NCBI GenBank assembly: GCA_977006965.1
Contig: OZ345360.1
Location: 124,001 to 188,000, forward strand
Direction of reading: 5' to 3'
Length of the DNA stretch: 64,000 nt
From: Phymatolithon calcareum
Taxonomy: Eukaryota; Rhodophyta; Florideophyceae; Hapalidiales
The notes under the pieces are model-generated. The model was not told the origin of the DNA, ran no database searches, and saw only the letters and a list, made by a program, of their open reading frames with translations. The position numbers and the translations under genes are program-made. Below, piece by piece: positions 31,942 through 42,633 of this stretch (positions are counted from its first letter, which is position 1; the number at the start of each line of letters is the position of its first letter).

Positions 31942-34900
31942 ATGGAGGCCGTCGGTTTCGGACTTTCCATCATCGCTGAAGCGCGTACTCTTATCAACAG
32001 TATCAAGAGGCGAATTGCCGTCATTCGTCATGGACCTGACACCTTTCGAAGCTTGACTGATGACCTGGATCGGCTGATGCGACACATCGCTGAGGTGGAG
32101 ACACAACTTCAATCGGCACCATCGGCCATCCCTGCTAGTATCAGTGTTGTGTTTGACGAAACATTAGCGTCCGTTCGCGACATTCTCAACCGATGCAACT
32201 CAACCTTGGAGGCAGTTTGCTTAAAGGCGTTCCCCGGAAGCAGCAGTAGTAGAACGGCCAGAGTCAAGTCCTTGTTTCGGCGAACAGCCCGAGCAACGGC
32301 GTTAAGTGACACTATGAATGCTCTCCAGCCGCAAGTGCAAAACGCCTCGACGCAGCTGTTGAGCTTGATATCAATGCTCGTTACAGGACTGAAAAGCCAG
32401 GAACTGCAAAACGTCATAGTACCTAAGCTCCAGAGCTTCCGAAATGCCAGCGACGTAAAAGAAGTGTATCGTGTGGGAGCAAGCACACCGGCACTTCCTC
32501 AAGGGGCACATCTGGACTTCACTGCAAAGGATGCAAATGGAAATCACATCACTCCCGAAGGAATCTTGAAAGAATTTATATTATCCACGGAGTCTTCAGC
32601 CACGGTGACTGCCGCGGCAGGAGTAATTACACCTGCACATGGTGTGGTGGGTATGGCCGGCGTTGGCAAGACGATTGCCCTCCAAGGTCTTGCATTTGAC
32701 AAAGATATTTGTGCCCGATTTCCTGACGGGATTCATTACATTGCGCTTGGGCAAGGGGCCTCATCGCCGACGGCAATAGGAGAAGTGGCGAAAATAATGC
32801 GGCTAACAGGAGCATCGGGATCAGTCTCTGCCGTGGAACGCTCCGAGAAGCTCCGGGAAGCTGTGGATTATGCGGTCGCATGGTTTGAAGGGAAGATCTG
32901 TTTGTTTCTCGTGGACGATCTCTGGCCTACGAAAGACTGCCCAACAGGGTTCTTGCATGATATTCGCCAGTTACTAAGATGTTGCTCCGAAAGCCGAATG
33001 GCTATAACTACCAGGAGTACATTCATTGCGCACTCCGCAGGACGTAAGGTTGACTTCGGATCAAGAGATCCACTTGGGGCCGTGTCGGTGAAGATATTCA
33101 TGATGCATGTGACAAGAGATGCGACAAGGGAAGTCCCGCAAGAGCTCAATGGTAACCTGAGAACGAGTGTAGCAGCGATTCTTTCGATTTGTGCTGGACT
33201 TCCGCTAGCTCTGGCTGTCGCTGGATGCGCTATTGCTTTCCTCACAGAGGAATTCGGCGATATTGAAAGTGCATGTGACGCATATTCTTCACAGCTGTCG
33301 GATCAGAGAATTGAACTTGGTGAAGAGCAAGGCGAGGGGGGCTCGAGCTTGAACGCGGGAATCTGCCTCAGCCTGAAAATCCTAGAAGCTGAATTTGTTA
33401 AACTAAAGGCAAAACGTGCCGTCGTCACCGAGTACACGATCGTCGATCTGTACACAAGTCTCTGCGTTTTGAGGCACCAGGCTTGGGTTCCGGTTTCTGT
33501 CCTGAGTCGAATGTGGAAGATCCAGAAAGATTTTGCATTGGCTATTGTCCGCCTTCTCAATGGGCTGTGTCTTTGTAAGCTCTCTTTTCGGCAGCAGACA
33601 CAAGGGACTGCAAAAGAAGGCGGTCTCATGCTCCATGATCTGCAATTGGACTTTTGCAAACGACAGGCCGAGATGATGAAGACATGCTCTCTATGGCATA
33701 CACGGCTTCTCAATGGATATCTGGAACGCGAATCGAGCAGGTTTGGGGTTTCATCGTTGGCAGAACATGGTGGTTCACATGGCAGCACGCTGTTGTCCCT
33801 CGCACCGCGGCCATGGTGGTCCGTCCCGGACGAAGGGTATATTCATGAGGACGTTGCTAGGCACTTGGCATCTGCCGATTTCGGCATGGAGCTAGCCGCT
33901 CTTCTACTGGATGTACGTTGGACGCATGTGCGTGCTGAGATCGGTGGCATGTTGGCACTCAAATCGGACTTTGAATGTCTGTCGAGAATTGAGTGCGAAA
34001 CTTTTCCGCACGGAATCAGTCAAAGCTTTGCATTGATTTGGAGGTCAATTCAACTCTCGTGGGGAAGAGTACATGAAGGACTGCGACCGTTTCAACTTCA
34101 AATTTGTGGACGCTTGTTCAATTTGAGGAAGAGCGACGCAGTGATCAACTCATACTTGACGAGCGTTGAAACGCACACGCCAGTGCCCTACTTGCTGCCT
34201 GTGAACCCGTTTTTCTCAGACCCACGTGTCGGGCAGCTAATGGAGATCCCGGTGGGAAGCGATTGCGATGCCGTTGATTGTTCTCCATGTGGACGTTTCA
34301 TTGCAGCGGGAGCAGACAATGATGTTGTGGTCGCAGATGCATCGACGGGTAATATATTGAAGCGTTTAGAAGGACATACTCGCCGAGTACGATGCCTACG
34401 GTTTGCTGTTGGATCAAGGAAAATCGTGTCAGGGTCGTGGGACAACTCGGTGGCTATATGGGAATGGGAGAAATGTGAGTCTCCAGTTCTTGTTCTGAAT
34501 GCGCACAGTGTGCTTCTAATGGATGTGGCTGTGAGCAGCGATGGTGAGAAGATTTTCTCGTGCTCTTGTGATAAGTCCTTAAAGTCCTGGGACGTGAACA
34601 CAGGTTTACAAATTGGAAAATTCGTACGGCAGAGCATTGTTGCATGTGTCGCTGTTTCTAACGGTGATCAATGCGTTGCAATTGGTCTTGTGAGTGGAAC
34701 CTTGGAAGTTCTTGAGAGCTGCACCGGGAATACTTTATTCGAAGAAGCCGATGCGCATGAAAAGGGTATAATGTCTCTTGCGTTCAGTGTGAAGAACGAA
34801 CGGTTGGCTACAGGGTCAGATGACAATTCAATTCGTGTATGGGACACAACAACATGGACAAGTATCGGTGAGCCTTTGCTGGGACACACGAGCGGGGTGG

Positions 34901-35934
34901 TCTGTGTTGCACTTAGTCCTGACGGACAACAAATTGCATCTGGATCAGGTGATGGCACTGTTCGCTTGTGGGGCGTCAACAGTGGAAGAAATATTTGGAC
35001 ATCTCCAAATGTGCATAGCCGCGTGAGTAGTGTTGCATTTACGTCTGACGGAGAAAGAATAGTTTCCGGGTCTCTTGATGGTATGGTTCGCATTTGGGAC
35101 ACACACGTTGGAGGGGAAGCAACTGAACGAGAATATGGACATTTCGCAGAAGCACAGGCCATTTCGATTAGCAACGACGGGCTTCGATTTGCGACTGGGT
35201 CGAATGATGGAACAGTACGTTTGTGGGATTCGCGTACCGGCAATCAGATTGGTCGCTCATTGGAAGGGCACACGGATTTAGTGAGATGTGTTTCGTTCAG
35301 TCATGACGGGAGACAGGTGGTCTCATGTTCTGATGACAAAACTGTGCGCCTGTGGGACGCGGAGACATTTGTTCAAATTGGGGATCCGCTGGAAGGACAT
35401 ACTCGATTTGTGTTTTGTGTTTCGTTAAGCTCGGATGGTCTTCGGATTGTCTCGGGGTCCTACGACGACACCATTCGCATATGGGATACCACATCAGGGG
35501 CTCAGGTTGGAGATACCTTGACGGGGCCCATGGGATCTGCTACGGTAGTATCTGAAAGTGGTGACGGATGCCACATTGTGTCCAACCACTTCGCCGGCGT
35601 TGTTATTTGGAATCGGGAGAAGCGAGCTATCGTTTGGAAATCGGAAAAACGACAAGGTGATTTTGAAATGACTGACGTGGAAGCGGAGAAGATCATACGC
35701 AGCTGTGGACTGGAGACGCCGCATCTGTGGCCCACTACCCTGCCGGTTTACCGTGCAGAAGTGTACTGTCGCAGCAACTCTGTATATGCGAACGTGGGTG
35801 GTGAACGCACTTTGCTGGGAACTTTTCCGTCTGATGTTTTACAGTGGACGTACAGTGAAGCGGGAAAAGTTTTCATCGCTAGACTCCAGAGTGGCACAGT
35901 TGCAATCTGTAATTTGATGGGCAGAGAGGCATGA
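31942..35934 (+). CDS. NB-ARC/WD40 STAND ATPase (NLR/APAF-1-like), 1330 aa
   Basis: Three parts are visible. Residues 1-225 are helical (MEAVGFGLSIIAEARTLINS) without a known domain. The NB-ARC ATPase at about 230-440 has P-loop GMAGVGKT (237-244), Walker B LFLVDDLW (321-328), MAITTRS (353-359) and GLPLAL (419-424); a helical linker runs to about 770. Residues about 773-1215 hold some eleven WD40 units with GH...WD signatures (for example GSNDGTVRLWDSRTGNQIG), and a 115-residue tail follows. Proteins of this build are nucleotide-switched signalling platforms: ligand binding by the propeller allows ATP-dependent oligomerisation, as in APAF-1 and fungal or plant NLRs. The ligand and output here are unknown. 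The ATG at 31942 matches the start of the second copy (28452). A pogo-like element ends 147 bp upstream and may have displaced the promoter. Confidence 0.9.
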   Translation: MEAVGFGLSIIAEARTLINSIKRRIAVIRHGPDTFRSLTDDLDRLMRHIAEVETQLQSAPSAIPASISVVFDETLASVRDILNRCNSTLEAVCLKAFPGSSSSRTARVKSLFRRTARATALSDTMNALQPQVQNASTQLLSLISMLVTGLKSQELQNVIVPKLQSFRNASDVKEVYRVGASTPALPQGAHLDFTAKDANGNHITPEGILKEFILSTESSATVTAAAGVITPAHGVVGMAGVGKTIALQGLAFDKDICARFPDGIHYIALGQGASSPTAIGEVAKIMRLTGASGSVSAVERSEKLREAVDYAVAWFEGKICLFLVDDLWPTKDCPTGFLHDIRQLLRCCSESRMAITTRSTFIAHSAGRKVDFGSRDPLGAVSVKIFMMHVTRDATREVPQELNGNLRTSVAAILSICAGLPLALAVAGCAIAFLTEEFGDIESACDAYSSQLSDQRIELGEEQGEGGSSLNAGICLSLKILEAEFVKLKAKRAVVTEYTIVDLYTSLCVLRHQAWVPVSVLSRMWKIQKDFALAIVRLLNGLCLCKLSFRQQTQGTAKEGGLMLHDLQLDFCKRQAEMMKTCSLWHTRLLNGYLERESSRFGVSSLAEHGGSHGSTLLSLAPRPWWSVPDEGYIHEDVARHLASADFGMELAALLLDVRWTHVRAEIGGMLALKSDFECLSRIECETFPHGISQSFALIWRSIQLSWGRVHEGLRPFQLQICGRLFNLRKSDAVINSYLTSVETHTPVPYLLPVNPFFSDPRVGQLMEIPVGSDCDAVDCSPCGRFIAAGADNDVVVADASTGNILKRLEGHTRRVRCLRFAVGSRKIVSGSWDNSVAIWEWEKCESPVLVLNAHSVLLMDVAVSSDGEKIFSCSCDKSLKSWDVNTGLQIGKFVRQSIVACVAVSNGDQCVAIGLVSGTLEVLESCTGNTLFEEADAHEKGIMSLAFSVKNERLATGSDDNSIRVWDTTTWTSIGEPLLGHTSGVVCVALSPDGQQIASGSGDGTVRLWGVNSGRNIWTSPNVHSRVSSVAFTSDGERIVSGSLDGMVRIWDTHVGGEATEREYGHFAEAQAISISNDGLRFATGSNDGTVRLWDSRTGNQIGRSLEGHTDLVRCVSFSHDGRQVVSCSDDKTVRLWDAETFVQIGDPLEGHTRFVFCVSLSSDGLRIVSGSYDDTIRIWDTTSGAQVGDTLTGPMGSATVVSESGDGCHIVSNHFAGVVIWNREKRAIVWKSEKRQGDFEMTDVEAEKIIRSCGLETPHLWPTTLPVYRAEVYCRSNSVYANVGGERTLLGTFPSDVLQWTYSEAGKVFIARLQSGTVAICNLMGREA

Positions 35935-38005
35935 AGAAAGGCTGTGATGCCCATTTTTTCCATTGTAGCTAAACGTAACAATACGGTTTCTCTGGGTAAT
36001 TCGTTCCAGCTTCTCCACGCAATAAGAGGCAGCCAAATAAAATCAAGCTTCATTGCAGTTATCCCCATACTCTGTGCACAGCACCATCTCCCACCTGCGA
36101 ATTTGCCGAACTACAGGCATTCTCGCGGCTCCATCAGTTTCATATCGTTGAGAATATTTCGCGTCCATTCAAAATGGAACAGGGCAGAACCCAAGTCAAG
36201 ATGCGTTCGATGCGTCCCTTCCCCACTACCTCTATTCATGCTACAATATCACAGCCACGATTAAATAGGTGACATATGCGATTGAAGGTCATGTACTCGC
36301 TCCACAAAGCACGGATTTTCCGTTATGAATTAGTTATGCTTACGGGAGGCAGTGAGCGATGTGGAAGGGTTTTGGTCAGAATGTTCTGAACTTACATTAG
36401 CAGTATATCAGCATATATTGAAGTCAGTATCCTGAAGAAGTCTACATGGACCCCTAAGGAGGAGAACAACGTGGCCCAAGTCATTGACGAGATTCTACGT
36501 AATTCTGATTAAGACAGCTGAGGTTTCGAGTCTAGTAGAACGCTAAGAAAGGTCCCGTCATAAGTTGGGACACAGGGTACCTTCTCAGTAAATCCACTCA
36601 ATTACGAAGTCGAATAGCAATCGAACACTCAAAGTTGTGCCTGACCTCTCGGTACAGATACCACACGGGATTCGGAAAAAGAATTGGTGTGAACTGGTAT
36701 CGAATCTTGCACGCTTCTGCGAAAAACAAGGGGAAACCGAAAGAGTTTTAGCACCAAAACGGACTTTGAATATTGCTAGCCCTCAAAGAACAAAACGAAG
36801 CTCATAGCGCTTCTCAATGAAACCATTATAGGCTTCAGGTTGCCCGAGAAATGTACACCTTGTTAAGACATCTCTGTCCGCCATGCCCTGCATCGTCGGG
36901 AAGAATATAGGACGGGAAGAGACCTTTTCTGATAAATATGTGTTGCTATCTGCTGTGTCATGAGGGCAAAAACTGCGATATTAGGCAGATTCATTTTCCT
37001 GCGTGCGCAGTTAACGATGAACTCAGACCGAAGCGCAGCTACTGTCCAGGACTGTACATTGCTCCATTTCTAGTTCGGAGAGCCGCCCTAAGCATCCGCA
37101 ATTTCCCAGAAACTCTTTTCTAAAAATATAATTTCCTTCTACAGAATACTGTGGTAGGATGAAAATGGAATAAACGCATTGTTGCTTGCAGGCACTTGCT
37201 GCCCACCAACCCCGTTCACCAGCCCACCCGTCGCCCTGTCGCTTGTTTAGATCTCAATTCTTCGAGCTTGTACCGTGTGCCGCAGTGGCACCAAATTGGT
37301 CGCGCAATGACTACGCGCTCGATCGATCTCCGGGAGACCACGCGGTCGTATCCGCAGTCCGCTGAAACCCTGGAATAACATCGAGGAAAAGACAAGCATG
37401 AATTTTTCTCACTCCAATCGAGATCGTCGCGCGTGCCGCAACCGGAGCAACGGGTTGAACTGGCTCACGCCCGACCTAGTCAGAAGCGACGAAAACTCCG
37501 TCCACCTCCCGGTTGTTCATCGAGTGTTCGCATGCTGTGCCCTCGCAAGTCTTTGCGCTCCGCTGCGATGCTCGCTGGGTTCGACCGCAGCGGCAACATC
37601 GATCATGGTTGTTGACGCACAAGCTTGGGATGCCACGGTATCGCTGACATTGGGCGGGTGTAAAGTAGCGACTCTGGAAGTATTCGGGTCTTGGTTCCAT
37701 AGCTTTCGTTTCGGCATTCAACATTACATCATTGCGCACGAAGAAGGGCAAAGGAAAGATAACATTCCAGTCATTTTCGTTATTCTACAGATTGCACTAG
37801 TCTTGCAAATTCCAACGTATGCCACAAGAGATACATGCCGAACACAGAAGTAACGTTCAAAGAAACTAAGCATACCGAAGGTGCGCAGAAGAACAAAGCT
37901 GGACTGCGTAATCAACCCCGTGTCACGTGCACAGAGTCCGAAATCCACAAATTGTCCATGCAGCACCTTAGTTGTTGCAACTACCTTCGACACAATTCAA
38001 CATGT
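35935..38005. other. intergenic stretch without recognisable gene
   Basis: A 151-codon plus frame at 37398-37853 (MNFSHSNRDRRACRNRSNGL) has no recognisable domain and is probably chance. Short open segments around 36420-36800 are also unassigned. No transposon ends were identified. Confidence 0.4.
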
Positions 38006-39475
38006 TCAGGCCGAAGGCCCAGTAAACTCCACATCCAGCAGCGAGTCCCCGTGACAAACCCATCCAATGTTTCCACCATTTGTACGAGATCCAACCTTGT
38101 CCACCAGCGCGTTCAACGGAAAATGCTTCTCCAATCCGCGGCACAACGCGCGTTCAAAAGCTTCCACAGAAACCGTCTTTCCACTCATTGCTGCATCCAC
38201 GGTAACAAAGAGGGGCACCTTATTACCATGCTCCAAAAGTCCCTCGCGCATGATGTGCACGTTTGCACCAGCACTCTTGGCAACAGCGCGGGCAACATCA
38301 CGGAAGCTGCTGGCAAGCGGGGAGAAGACAAATGCCTCGCCAAGCTTCGGAGCGCGCGATGCAACTTCACGGAGAAAGAGTAGGAGTGCCTGTGACTCGC
38401 GCAAGAACTGAACCATATCGCCGCCATGAGCTGCCCACTCAAGCACCTGCGGACCGTCGACCGACTCATCTGAGGGGGAGATGAGGTCGGGGATGGTGTC
38501 AGTATCGGCATCACTAACGAGGGTAGGGTTATTGGCGTCATTGGAATCACCATGGAGATCAGGGACGGTATCAGAATCTTCAACGAGGTCAGGCATGGAT
38601 GCACAATCTTCGTCGACATTGGGGAGATTGCGCGTCGCGCCGACAGCATTGGGAAGAGAACTCGTCTCGTTGATAAGATCCGGAAGGCTGTCACTGTTCG
38701 ATGCGTCCACGAGCTCGGGGAGATCATCCCAATCATCGTTGATAGGAAGGCCAATCCTAAGCGGACGAGGACATTGCAAACCTTGATCATCGTCCTCCTC
38801 GTCAGATGATTCCTCCACATCGGCAATAAGTCCGTCCGATTCAGAGTCTTCTCCATCGTTGCCCATCATATCGGCCATCATGGCGGACATGAAGAGATGC
38901 TGCGGGGTAATACATTCACCGCAATCGCACCCAGCTTCTTCCGGATCCATTCCCATCATCATCATTCGCATCTGCATGAATGCATTGAGATGCTCCTCGC
39001 AAATGGGAATCTCGATGCCGTCATCGTTGTCATCCTCATCACTTTCGTTACAGTGACCGCAAGAACAATGAAGTTCATCGTCCTCCAGCATGGACGAAGG
39101 TGCTTCTCCAGGCGCACGGCCACCACGGCCTCTGCCGCGGCCTCTTTGTCCTCGACCACCGCGACCTCCACGTGCGCCCTGGGCGGCACGCGCAGAGTTG
39201 ACTTCGACTTGTGCTTCGCCACGACCGCCCCGTCCGCGACCGCCCCTTCCACGACCGCCCCGTCCACGACCACCGCGTGCTCCGCGGCCGCCACCTCTGC
39301 CGCTGCGGGCGGCATTGGAGGTAGTTTCGGTCACCATGAACCTGGGGTGGGATGCATTCGACGACATAGCGCCGGCACCGTTTGCTGCCGTGTGGCTGGC
39401 AGAAGCGGGGTTTGCCCCGCCGCGACCGCGACGGCCACGACGGCCGCGGTTTCTTTGGCCGCTCGGTGGCACCAT
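38006..39475 (-). CDS. RGG-box protein with acidic centre, 489 aa
   Basis: From the ATG at 39475 (context aaaagtcATGGtg) the protein starts with a basic RGG/RG-rich region (GQRNRGRRGRRGRGG and repeats to about residue 130). Such regions bind RNA and are commonly methylated on arginine. A Cys-rich acidic segment follows (LHCSCGHCNESDEDD, CDCGECITP) with a Met-rich helix, then an Asp/Ser/Pro-rich segment with repeated (L/M/V/I)PDL motifs. The final 140 residues look folded (LEWAAHGGDMVQFLRESQAL to NGGNIGWVCHGDSLLDVEFT). I do not recognise the C-terminal domain. The frame stays open upstream through an Asn run encoded by (GTT)n at about 39498-39524, but no ATG lies there. It is transcribed divergently from the Med27-like gene with about 350 bp between starts. 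Confidence 0.75.
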   Translation of the reverse strand: MVPPSGQRNRGRRGRRGRGGANPASASHTAANGAGAMSSNASHPRFMVTETTSNAARSGRGGGRGARGGRGRGGRGRGGRGRGGRGEAQVEVNSARAAQGARGGRGGRGQRGRGRGRGGRAPGEAPSSMLEDDELHCSCGHCNESDEDDNDDGIEIPICEEHLNAFMQMRMMMMGMDPEEAGCDCGECITPQHLFMSAMMADMMGNDGEDSESDGLIADVEESSDEEDDDQGLQCPRPLRIGLPINDDWDDLPELVDASNSDSLPDLINETSSLPNAVGATRNLPNVDEDCASMPDLVEDSDTVPDLHGDSNDANNPTLVSDADTDTIPDLISPSDESVDGPQVLEWAAHGGDMVQFLRESQALLLFLREVASRAPKLGEAFVFSPLASSFRDVARAVAKSAGANVHIMREGLLEHGNKVPLFVTVDAAMSGKTVSVEAFERALCRGLEKHFPLNALVDKVGSRTNGGNIGWVCHGDSLLDVEFTGPSA

Positions 39476-39826
39476 GACTTTTGGTGATGCGATGGTCTTG
39501 TTGTTGTTGTTGTTGTTGTTGTTGGTTCCTGTTGAGGAAGTTCGTCCTCTGACTGACTGAGGATGGAACCGACGGGCGTAAGATTGCAAGGGGTTGGACT
39601 TTTGATCCGAAAGTGGTGCGGGGCAGGGGGCGCGATTTTAATTAAAAATCTACTTGCACGTCATGTGCAAAAGGGTATGATAACGGTCTGCGCGCAGAAG
39701 TAGTATACATACAGTACAGCTAAGAAATAGGGAGGGGAGGTGTGTGGACATTGCGATTTAGCTTTTCTCTTCTCTTCTCTGTTACTGTACTGTATCGAAG
39801 TGCACTTGCGGGAGCGGAGCATCATC

Positions 39827-40843
39827 ATGTCGCAAGCAGGGTCTGCGTCAAGCCAAACAATGCAGTTTGTGGAGCGTGCACGCAATGAGGTGAACGTGCT
39901 CAAGGCAATGGTGGCACAGCACGGGCAAACAGACGGTGACAGCGAAGGCGGTGCGCAGCTCCGTTCCTATATGAAGCGCATCGCTACAGCTGAGAGCGTA
40001 CTGCAAAAGGCGGAAACTGCCATCAAACGTGTGAAACATGCCGGACATACCGCCCCGCGTCCACCGCCACCGGTACCTGAATCCGAGCGTGCTGCACGCG
40101 CTCTTGCCGTGCTTTCCGGTGCCGGACCGGCGTCGAGATTATTCGCGCCCATTCGGGGGGCGGAGATTGGATGTCCGCCGTTGCGCGAGGAGGAAATCCC
40201 GACATTGTGCAAACGTGCATCACAGGGTGCGAAAATCGGGGTTGGACCGTTGAACGGAAGCCAGGGCGTTGGGGTTGGGTTCTTGTGTGAGAACGTGTTC
40301 CGCGCCTATCTGTGGTTCAAGGAGGTACCGGAGCGTGGGATGATACGACGTGGAGAGAAGTCGAGGGGCAGTGGCATTGTTGCACCGGAACACATATCTG
40401 TGTTTGGGATTGATGAGAATTCGGCGTCGCGATGGAGCGCGAGTAAGCATGCGGTGTTTGGCGTGCTTACGGAACGGGCGAATGCGGCTGTGAGGTACTT
40501 TTGGGCGCGTGAGAGGTCTGGCGCGGACGCTTTTGTGGCACTTGCGGAATGGCTTGCTTTGCATCGGTCTATGTTTTCGGATAAGTGTGAGGACAGGAGA
40601 TTGGCTTTTGATGCGTCACGTGGATTCTTTCTGCCGGCTTGTGTGCGGTCGTTTGATGGGGTTGGCGGACCGAGGTTCACGAGGGGGTCGATTCCCGTGC
40701 GGACGAGCTCGGCCACGCAGTATGGTCGAGCGCAGAGCGGGTCGGGGTCGGGGTCGCAGGCGAATGCTGGCGCGAGTAATGCGACGGCACAAGGGAGCAC
40801 GGCGGGACATGGAAATAATGGTAGCTCGAGGAGAAATGGTTGA
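39827..40843 (+). CDS. Mediator complex subunit 27-like protein
   Basis: The ATG at 39827 opens 338 residues. Residues about 10-70 look like a coiled coil (FVERARNEVNVLKAMVAQ ... ATAESVLQKAETAIKRVK). The C-terminal half carries VFGVLTERANAAVRYFWA, then AFVALAEWLALHRSMFSDKC, then RRLAFDASRGFFLPACVRSF. This order of helix, WL..LFS.C and a G..LP..R block resembles the C-terminal region of Med27, a tail-module subunit of the Mediator coactivator that links transcription factors to RNA polymerase II. The last 45 residues are Ser/Gly/Asn-rich. The Cys pairs usual in Med27 are only partly present, so the assignment is tentative. A 17-G homopolymer follows the stop. Confidence 0.5.
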   Translation: MSQAGSASSQTMQFVERARNEVNVLKAMVAQHGQTDGDSEGGAQLRSYMKRIATAESVLQKAETAIKRVKHAGHTAPRPPPPVPESERAARALAVLSGAGPASRLFAPIRGAEIGCPPLREEEIPTLCKRASQGAKIGVGPLNGSQGVGVGFLCENVFRAYLWFKEVPERGMIRRGEKSRGSGIVAPEHISVFGIDENSASRWSASKHAVFGVLTERANAAVRYFWARERSGADAFVALAEWLALHRSMFSDKCEDRRLAFDASRGFFLPACVRSFDGVGGPRFTRGSIPVRTSSATQYGRAQSGSGSGSQANAGASNATAQGSTAGHGNNGSSRRNG

Positions 40844-40850
40844 CGGAGTT

Positions 40851-40867
40851 GGGGGGGGGGGGGGGGG
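40851..40867 (+). repeat. 17-nt poly(G) run
   Basis: An uninterrupted run of G directly downstream of the Med27-like stop codon. On the coding strand it would appear in the 3' UTR and could stack into a G-quadruplex. Run length is prone to sequencing error. Confidence 0.9.
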
Positions 40868-41283
40868 AGGGTTCGTAGAATGACATGGAATGGAATGAAT
40901 TGTTGGTACAAGTTGGTTGGTTTCAAGTTTCAACTTGGGCGTAGGCAATGTGTGTGTTGGAGTAGAGCACAAGTTGTGTGTTTATGTACAGTACAGTACA
41001 GTACATTAAGTATATCAGGTTTGGTTTGGTTTTAAGTTAAAAGTGACACGGAGAGCGACTGACTGACTGTACGCCCTCCCTGCTCGTCTCTGTGTCTTCC
41101 GTCTTTCTGATGCAAGCGGCACGGCACGGCACGGCACTGCAGTGGAAACAAAAGTGAAGTGGCAGGCAGGCAAGCAGGAGCAATTTCACAGCAGCCAACA
41201 CCAATAAGATACAGTACAGTACACTAGTGCAGCTCTAAAGTTGAATTCAATATTGTTTACTCCGTTCCATTCTATTCTTGATG

Positions 41284-41440
41284 ATCCATCCATCCATCCA
41301 TCCATCCATCCATCAACTCCTTCATCTGATCCTCCAGTGCATCGATCTTGTCTCCTCTACTCACTCTACTCTACGCGATCGCAGCAGACAGGCAAGTAAG
41401 CAAGCAAGTAAGCAAGCAAGTAAGCAAGCAAGTAAGCAAG
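41284..41440. repeat. short tandem repeats (ATCC)n and (AAGCAAGCAAGT)n
   Basis: An (ATCC)n tract runs from about 41284 to 41314 and a 12-bp repeat of AAGCAAGCAAGT type from about 41393 to 41440. Both lie between the Med27-like gene and the ankyrin gene. Confidence 0.9.
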
Positions 41441-41594
41441 CTTGCGCTCACAACAGGAACTGCACTATCAATAAATAGCAATAAAATAACTACACCCACC
41501 CACCATCTTACAGTGGCTAGCTGCGAATTCAGAGTCAGTCATCACTAACTGACCCCGCGTTGCGCTCTAGTCCAGTCCAGTTCAGTGCAGTACG

Positions 41595-42092
41595 TTAGCC
41601 GCCAGCACGTCGAGCGTATCGCCCCAGCAGCGCCGCCGTCGTATAGTTGCCCATTTCCCACGCAATAACCTCCGCCGTCTTGCCGTCGCCATCACACACC
41701 GCCAGCCACGCGCCGGCGTCAATCAGCGCCTGCACCGCGCGGCGCGCCCTGTGCGGCGGTGCGCGCGCCGCGAGGTGCAGCGGCGCGTCGCCGCCGTCAT
41801 CACAAGCACTGAAAGCCTCGTGTCCACGTCCCAGCAGCCCAATCAGCACGCGCAGCACGCGCGCAAACCCCCCGGCCGCCGCCAGATGCACCGCTCCGCG
41901 TCCGCCGCCGTACGACGCCGTCGACGCGTCAGCCCCGTGGCTCGCTGCGCGCTGCACGCCGAGTGCATCGCCCTCCCGCGCCGACGCCAGCAGCGCACTG
42001 GCCGCCCCAGCATGGCCGGCGCGCGGCACGGACAGGGGGATATATAGAGGCACCACGCTTGAAGACACTTCGCCAGACATAATATGTTGCAT
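41595..42092 (-). CDS. ankyrin-repeat protein, 165 aa
   Basis: From the ATG at 42092 (MQHIMSGEVSSSVVPLYIPL), about three ankyrin repeats cover residues 30-160: SALLASAREGDALGVQRAAS, GGRGAVHLAAAGGFARVLRV, and GDAPLHLAARAPPHRARRAV followed by LIDAGAWLAVCDGDGKTAEV. The G-x-x-LHLAA cores are clear. Ankyrin repeats bind proteins, so the partner and role cannot be inferred. The gene is small, without introns, and very GC-rich. Its start codon lies against a palindrome (42091-42126). It is transcribed divergently from the TPR gene. Confidence 0.8.
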   Translation of the reverse strand: MQHIMSGEVSSSVVPLYIPLSVPRAGHAGAASALLASAREGDALGVQRAASHGADASTASYGGGRGAVHLAAAGGFARVLRVLIGLLGRGHEAFSACDDGGDAPLHLAARAPPHRARRAVQALIDAGAWLAVCDGDGKTAEVIAWEMGNYTTAALLGRYARRAGG

Positions 42093-42126
42093 CACGAAGA
42101 TAGTACTACACTACTATCTTCGTGAT
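42091..42126. repeat. palindrome, 15-bp perfect arms, 6-nt loop
   Basis: Arms 42091-42105 (ATCACGAAGATAGTA) and 42112-42126 are perfect inverted copies. The hairpin lies across the ankyrin gene's start region, so an mRNA beginning upstream would fold it at the start codon. Confidence 0.95.
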
Positions 42127-42633
42127 TCCCGCTCGTGACTCACCCGCAATAGCAGCCAGCCGGCTTCACGACATTGCTTGCGCTGTGCCGACAGCCGGCC
42201 GCCTTCGACTTTTTGTAGGCAGGCACAGTGCGGGAAAATGATCGAATGCATTTCGCGTCGTCAAATGCATGCACGCTCCAGAGCGAGCGAGCGAGCGAGC
42301 TTCGCTGGATTACGTATGAATTTACACAATTGCAATGATCTCACTGCAGTGCAATGCGCGATCGAGCGAATGCAGCATAGCCGCATCCGGCTTTCCGCAT
42401 CACCCGCTCACGAGGTACTGTAAACTACTGTACCCATGCTCTGCAGAGCAATGCGCCCAACATCATGATGATCTTCACATCCGCCTTATCATACTCGACA
42501 CATCCAATCGCACGCCTCCAACACATCAAGCAATCACGCCAACCTCGCCGTCGACGGTCACGTGACCGCAGTTAGGACGCCACAGGCAATACGATGCGTG
42601 CGTGCACCTGGAGGCCCTGTCGCGAGCAACGCA

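Noticed and set aside
37398-37853. 151-codon plus frame as a gene
   Set aside because: No domain, no homologue recognised, and no supporting promoter signal; frames of this length are expected by chance here.
38897-39560. Plus-strand Thr/Ala/Pro-rich frames
   Set aside because: They are antisense shadows of the RGG-encoding region.
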